Made by a program: the position numbers and the translations under genes | The notes under the pieces: model-generated | What the model was told of the DNA's origin: nothing | What the model saw: only the letters and a program-made list of their open reading frames with translations | Database searches by the model: none | In this document: positions 8,920 through 20,464 of the stretch, one piece after another | How positions within the stretch are numbered: the stretch's first letter is position 1 | How the letters are laid out: the number at the start of each line of letters is the position of its first letter | Origin: DAITQM01 sp036832975 | GTDB lineage: Bacteria; Pseudomonadota; Gammaproteobacteria; Xanthomonadales; Wenzhouxiangellaceae | Reading direction: 5' to 3' | Assembly: GCA_036832975.1 (NCBI GenBank) | Contig: DAITQM010000001.1 | Span: forward strand, 155,634 to 219,633 | Length of the DNA: 64,000 bases

Positions 8920-10314
8920 ATGAATCGTACAAACCGTCTGCTTGGAATGATCAGATCAAACGGGATTTTCGGAGGGGCTATCGCCTTCCTGCTGACGGCA
9001 ATACCCGCCGCGGCTCAGGATGACGACTGGGTGCGCTTCGATGACGTCAGCGCCATGAATATCGTGGCCACCACAGGTTTCGGCATTGACGATACGGAAG
9101 AAAAAGACCTCGCCGTCGGTGACCTCAACGGCGACGGTTGGCCTGATCTGGTCGTGGTCCGCAAAAGACCATTCTCGCTGCCCGGTGGTCGGGCTAACGC
9201 CCTATTTATCAACAACCAAGGAATCATGGTCGAATCGTCGGCGACACTGGCGCCGGCGTTCGCCGATGCCACAGACGACCGGGATGTGGTGCTCGCCGAC
9301 CTCAACGGTGACGGTTGGCTGGATGTCACCACCGCACCGACATTCGGCGATGCGCCGCGGGTGTATATCAACCGCGGCAAAACGCAGCAGGGGGACTGGC
9401 TCGGACTGGAGTTCGATCCGCAGGCCGGTCGCTTGCCCGGTTTCGTGCCGGCGCCGAAATTCTGCGCCGTCGCAGCCGGTGACGTGACCGGCAACGGCAG
9501 CCCCGATCTTTACTTCGCCGATTACGAGAACTCGCTCGAAGACCGCTTGTTGATCAACGATGGCAGTGGTTTTTTCGCCGACGAAACCGGGGTACGCCTG
9601 GCTCCGGGAATGGCCGAGTCGGTGTTCGGCACGAGCGCCCTGATCCTCGATTTGAACGGTGACGGCTGGAACGATATCGTCAAGGTCAATTCGTCAGGCA
9701 ATAACGCCCCGCCGGGCAGTAGCCCGAGTGCGGTTCGGGTATTCACCAATGATGGAAACGGACAATTCAACCAGCTGGACCTGGTCTATACCGCACAACC
9801 GTATATGGTCATCAGCGGCGACTTCAACAATGATCAGCGCCCCGATCTATTTGTCGTCGATGACGGGCAAGATGCCGTGTTGTTGAATCAGAGCTCGGCC
9901 GGTGGTCCACCCGTATTTACCATCACCAGTGTCGGCAACAGCCCTGACACCGCCGGCTTCGGCGGCAACCTGGCGGTCGCCGATCTCGATGACGACGGCT
10001 TCCTGGACATCGTAGTCAGCGATGTGGACACGGATATCCCCGGCTGTGATCGAAGCCTGGCAGTGCTGCGCAATAACGGTTCGGGTCATTTCACCGATCC
10101 GCTCGCCAATCTCGACCGACCGTGGAAAACCGCCGGCACATTCGATGCCGCCATCGCCGATTTTAACCGCGACGGAGCACCGGATCTGTGGGCCGGAACC
10201 TGCTCCGGACACCGTTTGTTTTTTGGCCGGCTTACGTCGTTGCTCTTCGCTGACAGCTTCGAAGAACCGCCCACCGCGCCGGAACGCTCAGGACATCAGC
10301 GGCGCGGCGGCTGA
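8920..10314 (+). CDS. Secreted FG-GAP/VCBS repeat protein with C-terminal ADSFE tail
   Basis: The start at ATG 8920 gives 464 residues. A signal peptide (hydrophobic core AIAFLLTAIPAAAQ) is followed by about seven FG-GAP/VCBS units with calcium-binding loops: GDLNGDGWPD, ADLNGDGWLD, GDVTGNGSPD, LDLNGDGWND, GDFNNDQRPD, ADLDDDGFLD and ADFNRDGAPD. These build a beta-propeller, so a secreted adhesion or ligand-binding role is likely. LLFADSFE near the end resembles the tail of the secreted protein at 822-2687. The open frame begins at a TTG in the hairpin at 8884, which I reject. The last 27 bases overlap the convergent O-antigen ligase gene. Confidence 0.82.
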   Translation: MNRTNRLLGMIRSNGIFGGAIAFLLTAIPAAAQDDDWVRFDDVSAMNIVATTGFGIDDTEEKDLAVGDLNGDGWPDLVVVRKRPFSLPGGRANALFINNQGIMVESSATLAPAFADATDDRDVVLADLNGDGWLDVTTAPTFGDAPRVYINRGKTQQGDWLGLEFDPQAGRLPGFVPAPKFCAVAAGDVTGNGSPDLYFADYENSLEDRLLINDGSGFFADETGVRLAPGMAESVFGTSALILDLNGDGWNDIVKVNSSGNNAPPGSSPSAVRVFTNDGNGQFNQLDLVYTAQPYMVISGDFNNDQRPDLFVVDDGQDAVLLNQSSAGGPPVFTITSVGNSPDTAGFGGNLAVADLDDDGFLDIVVSDVDTDIPGCDRSLAVLRNNGSGHFTDPLANLDRPWKTAGTFDAAIADFNRDGAPDLWAGTCSGHRLFFGRLTSLLFADSFEEPPTAPERSGHQRRGG

Positions 10315-11595
10315 GCGGTATCCGGGGGCAACCGCCAACCGCCACGCGGCGAGGTAAACCGCCAGCAGCCACCAGAACAACAGCGCCGGATCCGACGCAT
10401 AAGCGTCGAGGTGGCTGTTGAATGGGAATACGGCGAGCAGCAGCGCCAAAGCCGGCGGCGCCGCCAGACAGCGGTGTTCGGCGGGGATCCGGCGCCAACC
10501 CCGCCAGAAGACCATCACGCCGAAGATAAACGCGACAAGACCGAGCGCCCCGGTTTCGGTCATGATCGCCAGTTGCAATTGGTGGGCGTGGCTGGCGCCC
10601 AGCCTGCCATGGCCGAGAAAAGGATCGCCGGGCGCAGCGTAGGCCGGATAGGCGGCGCGAAAACCGCGCGGCCCGACGCCGTTGAGCGGGTGATCGGCGG
10701 CCATCTTGACAGCCGCCCGCCAGATCGGCAGGCGGTACGACGAGGCGGCGTCGAGGTCGGCAAGACGCCCTGAAAACGCCAGTCCGGTTTGCGTCACTCG
10801 TGAGCGGACTTCCGGCTGATAGACAGTGATCAACCCCGCCAGGCCGACAAAGAGCACAGCGCCGATCCACAACGCGCGGCCGTGCCGGCGTTGTGCCGGG
10901 GTACCTGCCCGCCATCGATGGTGCGCCCAGATCCCGAAGGCCAGCGCCGCGGCGATCCAGCCAGACCGCGTTCCGGCGGCGAAAATCACGAGGGCCGCGA
11001 GCCATAGCCCGATCGTCCACAACCACGGGTGCCGCGCGCCGGACGCCGCGGCGGATGGGTGCAGCAAAAAGGGCAAAAACAGCGCGCTGTAAAGTCCCAG
11101 GCGCAGAATATCGTCACCAAACGGCCCGTGTGGCCGCGTGCCAGGCGAGGCAGCACTTGTGCTGCCGAGGCCGGCGAGGATATCCACCAGACCCGCGACC
11201 AGCCAGAATGCCACGATCACCGCAACCAGCGCGTATAGCCGCTGCAGGCGTTCGACATTCGCGGTCAGGGCGACGATAGTGAACGCGGCGAGTGGGAAGC
11301 GCAGCGCCACGAAAGTCTGCGATGTACTTTTCGCCGGATCGACCGCATCCGGCAAGGCCAGAAGCATCGGCACCCAGTAGAGTGCAAAAAATACGCCGAG
11401 CCAGCGCCACACCGGGTCATGGCGCAGCGTATGCCGCTCGTTCCACAGAAGCCACGGCGCGGCCAAGACGAGCAAGGCCGTCGCTGCTTCGGCGGCCCGG
11501 CTGAAGGTGGTCAGAATAGGGACCGCGGCGACCGCCAGGACCGGCCACCACAGCCCCGTCAAAACCAGCGGCGGGCGCGGTGTTTTTTCAGGCAC
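10288..11595 (-). CDS. O-antigen ligase family (Wzy_C / WaaL-like) membrane protein
   Basis: This 435-residue polytopic protein has roughly 10-12 hydrophobic segments. It carries the O-antigen ligase core: NGVGPRGFRAAYPAY followed by SHAHQLQLAIMTETGALGLV, the periplasmic loop with conserved His and the next helix. WaaL-type proteins join O-chains to lipid A core on the periplasmic face; Wzy polymerases and pilin glycosyl ligases look alike, so the exact reaction is open. It starts 15 bases after the pnp stop and may be cotranscribed with the pnp operon. The surface-sugar genes at 21171-25090 are likely functional partners. Confidence 0.82.
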   Translation of the reverse strand: MPEKTPRPPLVLTGLWWPVLAVAAVPILTTFSRAAEAATALLVLAAPWLLWNERHTLRHDPVWRWLGVFFALYWVPMLLALPDAVDPAKSTSQTFVALRFPLAAFTIVALTANVERLQRLYALVAVIVAFWLVAGLVDILAGLGSTSAASPGTRPHGPFGDDILRLGLYSALFLPFLLHPSAAASGARHPWLWTIGLWLAALVIFAAGTRSGWIAAALAFGIWAHHRWRAGTPAQRRHGRALWIGAVLFVGLAGLITVYQPEVRSRVTQTGLAFSGRLADLDAASSYRLPIWRAAVKMAADHPLNGVGPRGFRAAYPAYAAPGDPFLGHGRLGASHAHQLQLAIMTETGALGLVAFIFGVMVFWRGWRRIPAEHRCLAAPPALALLLAVFPFNSHLDAYASDPALLFWWLLAVYLAAWRLAVAPGYRSAAAPLMS

Positions 11596-11610
11596 CGCGG
11601 TCTGGCCGGG

Positions 11611-13701
<2,091 letters not shown>

Positions 13702-13905
13702 TTAACAGATTTCCTCAGAAAAATAATGGGCGGGCGCGCAACGCGGCGCCCGCGGGGGGCAATCAATGGCTGGGGATCGACGGCCGGCCGGCCGGCTCGG
13801 GGCACAGCAGCGCCGGAGACGAGCGCGGTAAGGGCAACGGACTGAGCGGAGATCACACGCGGGTCTCGTGGCGCCGTCCGCCGGGAACTGGCTTCCCAGT
13901 TTAAC

Positions 13906-14059
13906 AAGTTGTTGAAAAACGCCATCCTGGCGTTTTTCAACGTCGCTTGCGAAAGGCGCGACTTTCGCTGCGCTCCCGAAATCAGCCGCTAAGGAGCGCC
14001 TGATTTCGCCGGGCCATCCGTGGCCCGGATTAACAGGCTGTTTTTCAACAGCCTGTTAA
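13906..14059. repeat. ~155 bp multi-hairpin repeat, copy A
   Basis: It starts with GTTGTTGAAAAACGCC and ends with a TTAACAGGCTG...CAGCCTGTTAA hairpin. Between these lie at least three more palindromes (GAAATCAG/CTGATTTC and CCGGGCCA/TGGCCCGG among them). It is identical to copy B at 20465-20623 over about 120 central bases. The rpsO stop codon (TTA at 14056-14058) lies in the last arm of the hairpin. Copy A occupies the rpsO-pnp intergenic region and would be transcribed with the operon. Confidence 0.9.
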
Positions 14060-14325
14060 TGACGCAGGCCCAAACGCTCGATCAGACTCTGGTAACGCCC
14101 GGTGTCTTTGCGCTTGAGGTATTGCAACAGACTGCGCCGCTGATTAACCATCTGTAGCAAGCCACGCCGGGAATGGTGGTCCTTACGATGGATCTTGAAA
14201 TGTTCGGTCAGGTGCTGAATGCGGCTGGTCAACAAGGCGACCTGCACCTCCGGCGAACCGGTATCATTCTCGGATTGCCGGTATTCGCCGACAATCGTCG
14301 ATTTTTGCACTGTATTCAAAGACAT
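14056..14325 (-). CDS. rpsO: 30S ribosomal protein S15
   Basis: This 89-residue protein binds 16S rRNA early in 30S assembly. The sequence MSLNTVQKSTIVGEY, the conserved GSPEVQVALLTSRIQHLTEH and the HHSRRGLL segment are typical. The open frame extends six codons further upstream, but the family starts at this Met. It lies between truB and pnp as in E. coli. Its stop codon lies at the edge of repeat copy A, and a separate inverted repeat sits in its leader at 14360-14402. Confidence 0.97.
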   Translation of the reverse strand: MSLNTVQKSTIVGEYRQSENDTGSPEVQVALLTSRIQHLTEHFKIHRKDHHSRRGLLQMVNQRRSLLQYLKRKDTGRYQSLIERLGLRH

Positions 14326-14359
14326 TCTTTCACGCTCCAACAATCGGTATCAGGACCGC

Positions 14360-14402
14360 GAGGTTTTTGAAAAAGCCCATCTGGGACTTTCCAAAAACCT
14401 CG
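14360..14402. repeat. Inverted repeat in the rpsO leader
   Basis: GAGGTTTTTG at 14360-14369 pairs with CAAAAACCTC at 14392-14401, with an inner GAAAAAGCCCA/TGGGACTTTC pairing. The hairpin resembles, but does not copy, the first hairpin of the ~155 bp repeats. It lies between truB and rpsO on the transcribed strand and may be a terminator, processing site or repeat remnant. Confidence 0.65.
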
Positions 14403-14462
14403 CCGATCGCTTCGGTTGAACCCGCCGCGAGATGACTGCAACCCCGCGGAACGGATGCTATT

Positions 14463-15386
14463 TTACCGCTTCAGGCGGTGGGCAAACAAGCGTTTTGGGC
14501 GCAAGAGGCCTTCCACACCCACCTCGCCGAGGCCCAAACAGGCGCCGTTGTCGTCGAAGACCAGCGCCATGGCGGCCACCGCCGCGGTGGCCTCAGGCAG
14601 CCGGACGGCGGCGCCCTGCATCAGCCGCCGGGCCTGCTCCTCGCTGAGCGAGACCCGGGGGTAGTCCGGCAGCGCCGCCGGAGGCGGCAAAAGGCGGGCC
14701 TCCAGCCGCGAAACGTCGATCGCCGCCGGGTCATCTGGAGGCCGCCAAGCATCTTCGACCCGGAACGGACCGAGCGCCGTCCGCCTGAGCGCCGACAGGT
14801 GCCCGACCGTGCCCAGGCGCTCAGCGATGGTTTCACCGAGCGTGCGGACGTAAAGGCCTTTCGCCGCTTGCACCCGGAAACAGAGGCGCGGCGCTTGCCA
14901 GTCCAGCAATTCCAGTTCGTAGATCATCACCGGCCGCGGCGGCCGTTCGACGTCGAGCCCTTGTCGCGCCAGGTGATAAAGCCGCCGGCCCTGGTGTTTG
15001 AGCGCCGAGTACATTGGCGGCGTCTGTTCGCCGGCGCCGCGCAGGGAGGCCAGCACAGCGGTAATGGCTGCAATGTCCAACGGTGGCACCGGCGCCGTGG
15101 CGATCGTCTCGCCGGTCGAATCGGCGCCGCTCGTGGCCCGCCCCAGCGTCAGCTCGGCGAGATATTCTTTCGGCGCATCGAGCAATTGGCCGCTGATCTT
15201 GGTCGCCTCGCCGAAACAACAGACCAAAAGTCCGGAAGCGAATGGATCGAGCGTTCCGGTATGGCCGGCCTTGCGCGCCGCGAGCGCCCGCCGGGTCATC
15301 TGCAAGACCCGGTTCGAGCTTGGGCCGACCGGCTTATCGACCAGCAGGATGCCGTCGATCTCGCGCCACGAGCGCGCCTGTTTCAC
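14463..15386 (-). CDS. truB: tRNA pseudouridine(55) synthase
   Basis: This 307-residue enzyme makes pseudouridine 55 in the T-loop of tRNAs. The catalytic aspartate is Asp47 in GHTGTLDPFASGLL; the N-terminal DGILLVDKPVGPSS and the later AAKGLYVRTL are family motifs. A C-terminal PUA-like part is present. Its ATG overlaps the rbfA stop by four bases (ATGA), indicating translational coupling. Confidence 0.97.
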   Translation of the reverse strand: MKQARSWREIDGILLVDKPVGPSSNRVLQMTRRALAARKAGHTGTLDPFASGLLVCCFGEATKISGQLLDAPKEYLAELTLGRATSGADSTGETIATAPVPPLDIAAITAVLASLRGAGEQTPPMYSALKHQGRRLYHLARQGLDVERPPRPVMIYELELLDWQAPRLCFRVQAAKGLYVRTLGETIAERLGTVGHLSALRRTALGPFRVEDAWRPPDDPAAIDVSRLEARLLPPPAALPDYPRVSLSEEQARRLMQGAAVRLPEATAAVAAMALVFDDNGACLGLGEVGVEGLLRPKRLFAHRLKR

Positions 15387-15757
15387 TCGTTTCCGCCGCC
15401 GTCCACGCCGTCGTCGATACGGCTTCGTTCGAGCAGCCGATCAATGCGGGCGCCGCGTTCTACCGAGTCGTCATGGGCGAAGTGCAGCTCGGGGATCTGC
15501 CTGAGGTGCAGCAAGGTTCCAAGCCGGCCGCGGAGCCAGCCCGCCGAACGGTTCAGCGCGTGCAACGTGCGCGCGCTGTGCGCCGGATCGAACATCGTCA
15601 CGAACACTTTGGCCTGCCCCAGATCGCGGGTCACCTCGACATCGGAAACACCGATGAAGCCGATCTCCGGGTCTTTCAATTCGCGCTGGATCAAAACCGC
15701 CAGTTCGCGGCGCAACAGGCCGGCGACTCGTTCGTTGCGGCCGTATCTGTCGTGCAT
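15383..15757 (-). CDS. rbfA: Ribosome-binding factor A
   Basis: This 124-residue KH-like protein helps 16S rRNA 5'-end maturation and 30S assembly. The conserved pattern RVAGLLRRELAVLIQRELKD, then IGFIGVSDVEVTRDL and KVFVTMF, then a terminal PELHFAHDDSVERGARID, matches RbfA throughout. It lies 75 bases downstream of infB and overlaps truB by four bases. Confidence 0.96.
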   Translation of the reverse strand: MHDRYGRNERVAGLLRRELAVLIQRELKDPEIGFIGVSDVEVTRDLGQAKVFVTMFDPAHSARTLHALNRSAGWLRGRLGTLLHLRQIPELHFAHDDSVERGARIDRLLERSRIDDGVDGGGNE

Positions 15758-15832
15758 GCTTTTCTCCTGTGCCGACCGTGCCGTCCGGAGAAGCGCGCCG
15801 GCGGCCGGCGGGCCGCGGCGGCGCCATTCGGG

Positions 15833-18373
15833 CTACAGCGTGCGCGCCACCTCGATCCGTTCGAAACATTCGATCTGATCGCCGGGCCGAACGTCGTTGT
15901 ATTGTTTGACCGCGATGCCGCATTCGGTTCCGGACTGCACTTCGTTGACGTCGTCCTTGAAGCGGCGCAGCGACTCGAGTTCGCCTTCGAAAACCACCAC
16001 GTTGTCGCGCAGCACCCGGATCGGATTGTGCCGCTTGACAATGCCCTCGACCACCAGGCATCCGGCGACCGCCCCGAAGCGCGATGAACGGAAAACCTCG
16101 CGGACTTCCGCCAGGCCGAGGATCTGTTCGTGGACCTCGGTGCCCAGCTTGCCGCTGATCGCTTTTTTGACCTCGTCGATGACGTTGTAGATGATGCTGT
16201 AATAATGCACGTCCAGGTCGTTTTCCTGGATCAATCGACGGGCCACGGCATCGGCGCGGACGTTGAAGCCGATCAGGATGGCATTCGAAGCTTGCGCCAG
16301 GCTGGCGTCGGATTCGTTGATCGCGCCGACGCCGCTGGCGATGACCGCGACCTTGACATCATCGGTGGACAATTTGATCAGCGCGTCGCGCAACGCCTCG
16401 ACACTGCCTTGGACGTCGGCCTTGAGCACGAGGTTGACGGCTTTTTGCTCCTCGCCGCCCATCTGCTCAAACAATTGATCGAGCTTAGCACCCTGCTGGG
16501 TCGCCAGCCGGCCTTCGCGCTGGCGCGCTTCGCGCAAGTCGGCGATTTCGCGCGCGATTTTCTCGTCGGCGATGACCTGCATGTCATCACCGGCCGCGGG
16601 GACGCCGGACAGGCCCAGAATCAGCGCCGGCATCGCCGGCCCCGCTTGTTTGATACGGCTGCCCGATTCGTTGAACATCGCGCGTACACGGCCGAAATAA
16701 TGGCCGGCGAGCACCAGGTCGCCCTCTTTCAGCGTGCCGTGCTGAACGAGCACGGTGGCCACCGGCCCGCGACCTTTATCGAGGCTCGATTCGATCACCA
16801 GACCGCGCGCCGCGCACTCGGCGGCGGCTCGCAACTCCATGACCTCGGCCTGCACCGAGATCGCCTCGAGCAGGCGGTCGATCCCGGCGCCGGTCTTGGC
16901 GGAGACTTCGACGAATTGTTCGTTACCGCCCCACTCCTCGGGGATCACGTCCTCTTTGGCGAGGTCGTTTTTGATCCGGTCCGGATCGGCTTCCGGCTTG
17001 TCGATTTTGTTGATGGCGACGATCAACGGCACTTCGGCGGCGCGGGCATGGGCGATCGCTTCACGGGTCTGCGGCATGACCCCATCGTCGGCGGCGACCA
17101 CCAGGATGACGATGTCGGTCGCCTGCGCGCCGCGCGCCCGCATCGCGGTAAACGCCGCGTGGCCCGGCGTGTCGAGAAACGTGACCCCGCCGCGTGCGGT
17201 CTGCACGTGATAGGCGCCGATATGCTGGGTGATCCCGCCGGACTCCCCGGCGGCGACGCGCGACTGGCGAAGGTAATCGAGCAGCGAGGTCTTACCGTGA
17301 TCGACATGGCCCATCACGGTGACGACCGGCGGCCGAGGTTTCACCGCTACCCCCTCTTCCGGCCCGGTGATCGCCGCCAGCAGCCGTTGCTCGACATCCT
17401 CGGCCTGGGCCGGGCGCGCCTCGTGGCCGAGTTCCTGAGCGGCGAGAATCGCGGTATCCTGATCGAGCGCCTGGTTGATCGTCGCCATGGTGCCCAACCC
17501 CATCAGGGCCTTGATCAACTCCGGCGCCTTGATCGCCAGGGCTTTGGCCAGGTCGCCGACCGTGATGCTCTCGGGTACCTCGATCGAGCGCTTGACCGGC
17601 GCCGCCGGCTTCTGAAAGCCGTGCTCGCCCGCTGCGGTGACGGGCGGCGCCCGGCGAACCTTGGCGCTCTTGCGGCGCTTGGCGCTACCCGCCGCGACGT
17701 GCAATTCTTCGCGGCCATAGCGGGTTTTGCCGGCCGCCGGTTCCGCTGCGCTTTTCTGGCGCCGCGCTTTCGCCTCCTGCTCGCCGCGGGCCTTGGCGGC
17801 CCGTTCTTGTTCGGCGGCTTTTGCCTGTTCGGCGGAGCGCAGCCGCGCTTCTTCTTCGCGCGCGCGCCGCTCGCGCGCCTCGGCTTCGCGCGCCGCCAGC
17901 TCGGCGGCCTCGCGCTGGGCCCGCTCTTCCGCTTCCTGCCGGGCCTTTTCCCGCAACGCTTGAGCGTCGCGCTCCATCTGTTCGCGCTCTTCCCGGGCGC
18001 GTTCCAACTCGCGGGCCGCGGTCTCGCGTTCGCTCTCCTCGCCACTCACCGCTTCGCCGGCGCCGCGTTTCAGATAAGTACGCCGTTTGCGAACCTCGAC
18101 GTTCACCGTTTTCACCGGTCCACGGCCGCCGCTCGGCAAGCGGATTTCAGTGTGGGACTTGCGCTTCAGCGTCACTTTCTGCGGCACGGCTTCTTCGTTG
18201 CCCGCCTTGCCGTGGCTGGAACGCAGAAAACCGAGCAGCGTTCTTTTATCCTCGTTGGAAACCGCCGCGTCCGCCTCCAGGATGTCCACACCGGCCTCGG
18301 CGAACTGGCTGATCAACTTTTCCACCGGCATGCCGAGGACTTCGGCCATCTGCCGGACCGTGACTTTGGACAT
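15833..18373 (-). CDS. infB: Translation initiation factor IF-2
   Basis: This 846-residue GTPase places initiator tRNA on the 30S subunit. It begins with an IF2_N domain (VTVRQMAEVLGMPVEKLI), a long Ala/Glu/Arg-rich coiled linker (about residues 115-235), a second IF2_N domain and the G domain with GHVDHGKTS (near residue 351), DTPGHAAF and NKIDKPEADP. Domains II-IV and a C-terminal initiator-tRNA binding domain follow. Its ATG shares one base with the nusA stop. The high-GC opposite strand shows a long open frame, which is a shadow. Confidence 0.98.
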   Translation of the reverse strand: MSKVTVRQMAEVLGMPVEKLISQFAEAGVDILEADAAVSNEDKRTLLGFLRSSHGKAGNEEAVPQKVTLKRKSHTEIRLPSGGRGPVKTVNVEVRKRRTYLKRGAGEAVSGEESERETAARELERAREEREQMERDAQALREKARQEAEERAQREAAELAAREAEARERRAREEEARLRSAEQAKAAEQERAAKARGEQEAKARRQKSAAEPAAGKTRYGREELHVAAGSAKRRKSAKVRRAPPVTAAGEHGFQKPAAPVKRSIEVPESITVGDLAKALAIKAPELIKALMGLGTMATINQALDQDTAILAAQELGHEARPAQAEDVEQRLLAAITGPEEGVAVKPRPPVVTVMGHVDHGKTSLLDYLRQSRVAAGESGGITQHIGAYHVQTARGGVTFLDTPGHAAFTAMRARGAQATDIVILVVAADDGVMPQTREAIAHARAAEVPLIVAINKIDKPEADPDRIKNDLAKEDVIPEEWGGNEQFVEVSAKTGAGIDRLLEAISVQAEVMELRAAAECAARGLVIESSLDKGRGPVATVLVQHGTLKEGDLVLAGHYFGRVRAMFNESGSRIKQAGPAMPALILGLSGVPAAGDDMQVIADEKIAREIADLREARQREGRLATQQGAKLDQLFEQMGGEEQKAVNLVLKADVQGSVEALRDALIKLSTDDVKVAVIASGVGAINESDASLAQASNAILIGFNVRADAVARRLIQENDLDVHYYSIIYNVIDEVKKAISGKLGTEVHEQILGLAEVREVFRSSRFGAVAGCLVVEGIVKRHNPIRVLRDNVVVFEGELESLRRFKDDVNEVQSGTECGIAVKQYNDVRPGDQIECFERIEVARTL

Positions 18374-19902
18374 CAGTGCGCTCCTCCTTCGCTATCGGCC
18401 GCCGGTTCGCTTTCCTCCTCGTCAAACCAGTGCGCCCGGGCTTTCATGATCAAGCCACCGATCTCGTCGGCGTCGAAATCAGGCAATTCAGCCAATTCAT
18501 CGACGGCGCATTCGGCCAACTCGTCGCGGTTCGTGATCCCCAGCGCCGCCAACTCATAGGCCCGCTTGTCGGTCATTCCTTCGAGAGCGAGCAGGTCGGC
18601 GGCCGGTTGCCGGCTTTCCAGTTCCTCTTCCTGAGCGATCAATTGCGTGAGCAGCGCATCGCGTGCCCGGCGGCGCAGCTCGGTGATGATTTCCTCATCG
18701 AATTCGGCGATCCCCTGCAGCTCGCTTTCGGGCACGTAGGCGACTTCCTCGACATTGGTGAAGCCTTCCTGAACCAGGATATTGGCGACTTCCTCGTCAA
18801 CATCCAGACGCTCCTTGAACGTATCGATCAGGCGCTTGGATTCGCTTTCGCTTTTTTGCTCGGCGTCGGCGACTGTCAACACATTCAGCGCCCAGCCGGT
18901 CAATTCGCCCGCCAGCCTGACGTTCTGGCCACCGCGGCCGATGGCCTGCGACAGGCGGTCCTCCTCGACCGCAATATCCATCGCCCGCCGCTCCTCATCG
19001 ACAACGATCGAATTGACTTCGGCTGGAGCCATCGCATTGATCACGAACTGGGCCGGGTTTTCGTCCCACAAAATAATGTCGATGCGCTCGCCGGCGAGTT
19101 CATTGGATACCGCCTGCACGCGCGAGCCGCGCATGCCGACGCAGGCGCCAATCGGGTCGGTACGTTGATCGAGAGCGTGTACGGCGATCTTGGCGCGCCT
19201 GCCCGGATCGCGCGCCGCACCCTTGATCTCGATCAGATCCTGGCTGATCTCTGGCACTTCAAGTTTGAACAGCGCGATTAGAAATTCCTTGCAAGTTCGG
19301 CTGGCGAACAACTGCGGGCCGCGCTGTTCGGGACGGACTGCCTGCAGATAGGCGCGCAAGCGGTCGCCGCTGCGCACCGACTCACCGGGGATCATCTGGC
19401 GCGATGGAATGAAAACCTCGGCATTGGCGCCGAGATCGAGATAGACGTTGCCGCGTTCGACGCGTTTGACGGTGCCGCTGACCAAATCGCCGACCCGGTC
19501 GCGATAGGCTTCGACGACCTGCTCGCGCTCGGCTTCCCGGACGCGCTGGACGATGACCTGCTTCGCCGCCTGGGCGGCGATGCGGCCGAACTCCACCGAT
19601 TCGATCGGTTCCTCGATCGTCCCGCCGACAGTTACTTCGGGATCGCGGGCCAACGCGGCGCTGAGCGTGACCTGACGGTCAGGAAACTCGATCTCAGCGT
19701 CGTCTTCCAGCACCTCCCAGACACGGAAAGAATCGTAATCGCCCGTTTTGCGGTCGATCGCAACCCGCGCCGCGGTTTCTTCACCGAGCTTCTTGCGCGC
19801 CGCCGAAGCCAGCGCCGCTTCGAGGGCGCCGAAGATCACCTCCCGCGGCACGCCTTTTTCGTTGGCCACCACATCGACCACGTTCAAAATCTCTTTACCC
19901 AT
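18373..19902 (-). CDS. nusA: Transcription termination/antitermination protein NusA
   Basis: This 509-residue RNA polymerase partner controls pausing, termination and antitermination. It has the N-terminal RNAP-binding domain, an S1 domain (LVSGTVKRVERGNVYLDL), two KH domains (CVGMRGSRVQAVSNELAGE and AIGRGGQNVRLAGELTG) and two C-terminal acidic helix-hairpin-helix repeats, as in gammaproteobacteria. It follows rimP by 51 bases and is coupled to infB by a TGATG overlap. Confidence 0.98.
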   Translation of the reverse strand: MGKEILNVVDVVANEKGVPREVIFGALEAALASAARKKLGEETAARVAIDRKTGDYDSFRVWEVLEDDAEIEFPDRQVTLSAALARDPEVTVGGTIEEPIESVEFGRIAAQAAKQVIVQRVREAEREQVVEAYRDRVGDLVSGTVKRVERGNVYLDLGANAEVFIPSRQMIPGESVRSGDRLRAYLQAVRPEQRGPQLFASRTCKEFLIALFKLEVPEISQDLIEIKGAARDPGRRAKIAVHALDQRTDPIGACVGMRGSRVQAVSNELAGERIDIILWDENPAQFVINAMAPAEVNSIVVDEERRAMDIAVEEDRLSQAIGRGGQNVRLAGELTGWALNVLTVADAEQKSESESKRLIDTFKERLDVDEEVANILVQEGFTNVEEVAYVPESELQGIAEFDEEIITELRRRARDALLTQLIAQEEELESRQPAADLLALEGMTDKRAYELAALGITNRDELAECAVDELAELPDFDADEIGGLIMKARAHWFDEEESEPAADSEGGAH

Positions 19903-19953
19903 TCATCACTCCAAGAAAAAGTCGCTGCCGGGCGCCGCCATCTTACGCGGGTC

Positions 19954-20421
19954 TCAGCGATCGTATACCGGTACCAAACGCGCTTGCCGCACATCGTCCA
20001 GCGCGAAAGAATGCGCGCCGTCGTCGGTCTCGATCACGACCGCGGCGCTACCGCTGTTCGCCGTATCGACGTGCACGATCCGGCCGCGCCACCGCCGCCG
20101 CCCGTCAATGGGACGGTGCAGACTGATGTTGACCTCGGCGCCGCGAAAACGCGCAAACTGCGCGGCATCGAACAGCGGCCGGTCCAACCCCGGCGACGAG
20201 ACTTCCAGGCGGTAGTGCTCGGGCAGTGGGTCGGCCAAGTCGAGGGCCGTGGCCAGATCACGGCTCACCGTCTCGCAATCGTCAAGGCCGATCGGGTGCT
20301 CAGGGTGATCGATATAAACGCGCAGCAAGCGCGGCGTACTCAACCACTCAAGACCAACAAATTCATACCCGAGATCCACCACTTTGGGCTGCAGCAGATC
20401 GCGTAAACGATGCATCAGCAT
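19954..20421 (-). CDS. rimP: Ribosome maturation factor RimP
   Basis: This 155-residue protein is required for 30S maturation. The family pattern GYEFVGLEWLSTPRLLRVYI, then LDDCETVSRDLATALD and the strong YRLEVSSPGLDRPL motif are present, with a C-terminal Sm-like domain. AGGA precedes the ATG at 20419-20421. It is the first protein gene of the nusA-pnp operon. Repeat copy B lies between it and the initiator tRNA. Confidence 0.96.
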   Translation of the reverse strand: MLMHRLRDLLQPKVVDLGYEFVGLEWLSTPRLLRVYIDHPEHPIGLDDCETVSRDLATALDLADPLPEHYRLEVSSPGLDRPLFDAAQFARFRGAEVNISLHRPIDGRRRWRGRIVHVDTANSGSAAVVIETDDGAHSFALDDVRQARLVPVYDR

Positions 20422-20464
20422 GATCAGGTGTCCTGGCAGCGACGAACATCCGGCACGACCGGTC

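Noticed and set aside
16130..18559. 809-residue open frame on the plus strand
   Set aside because: It lies fully opposite infB/nusA and follows their codon pattern; high-GC antisense shadow without domains.
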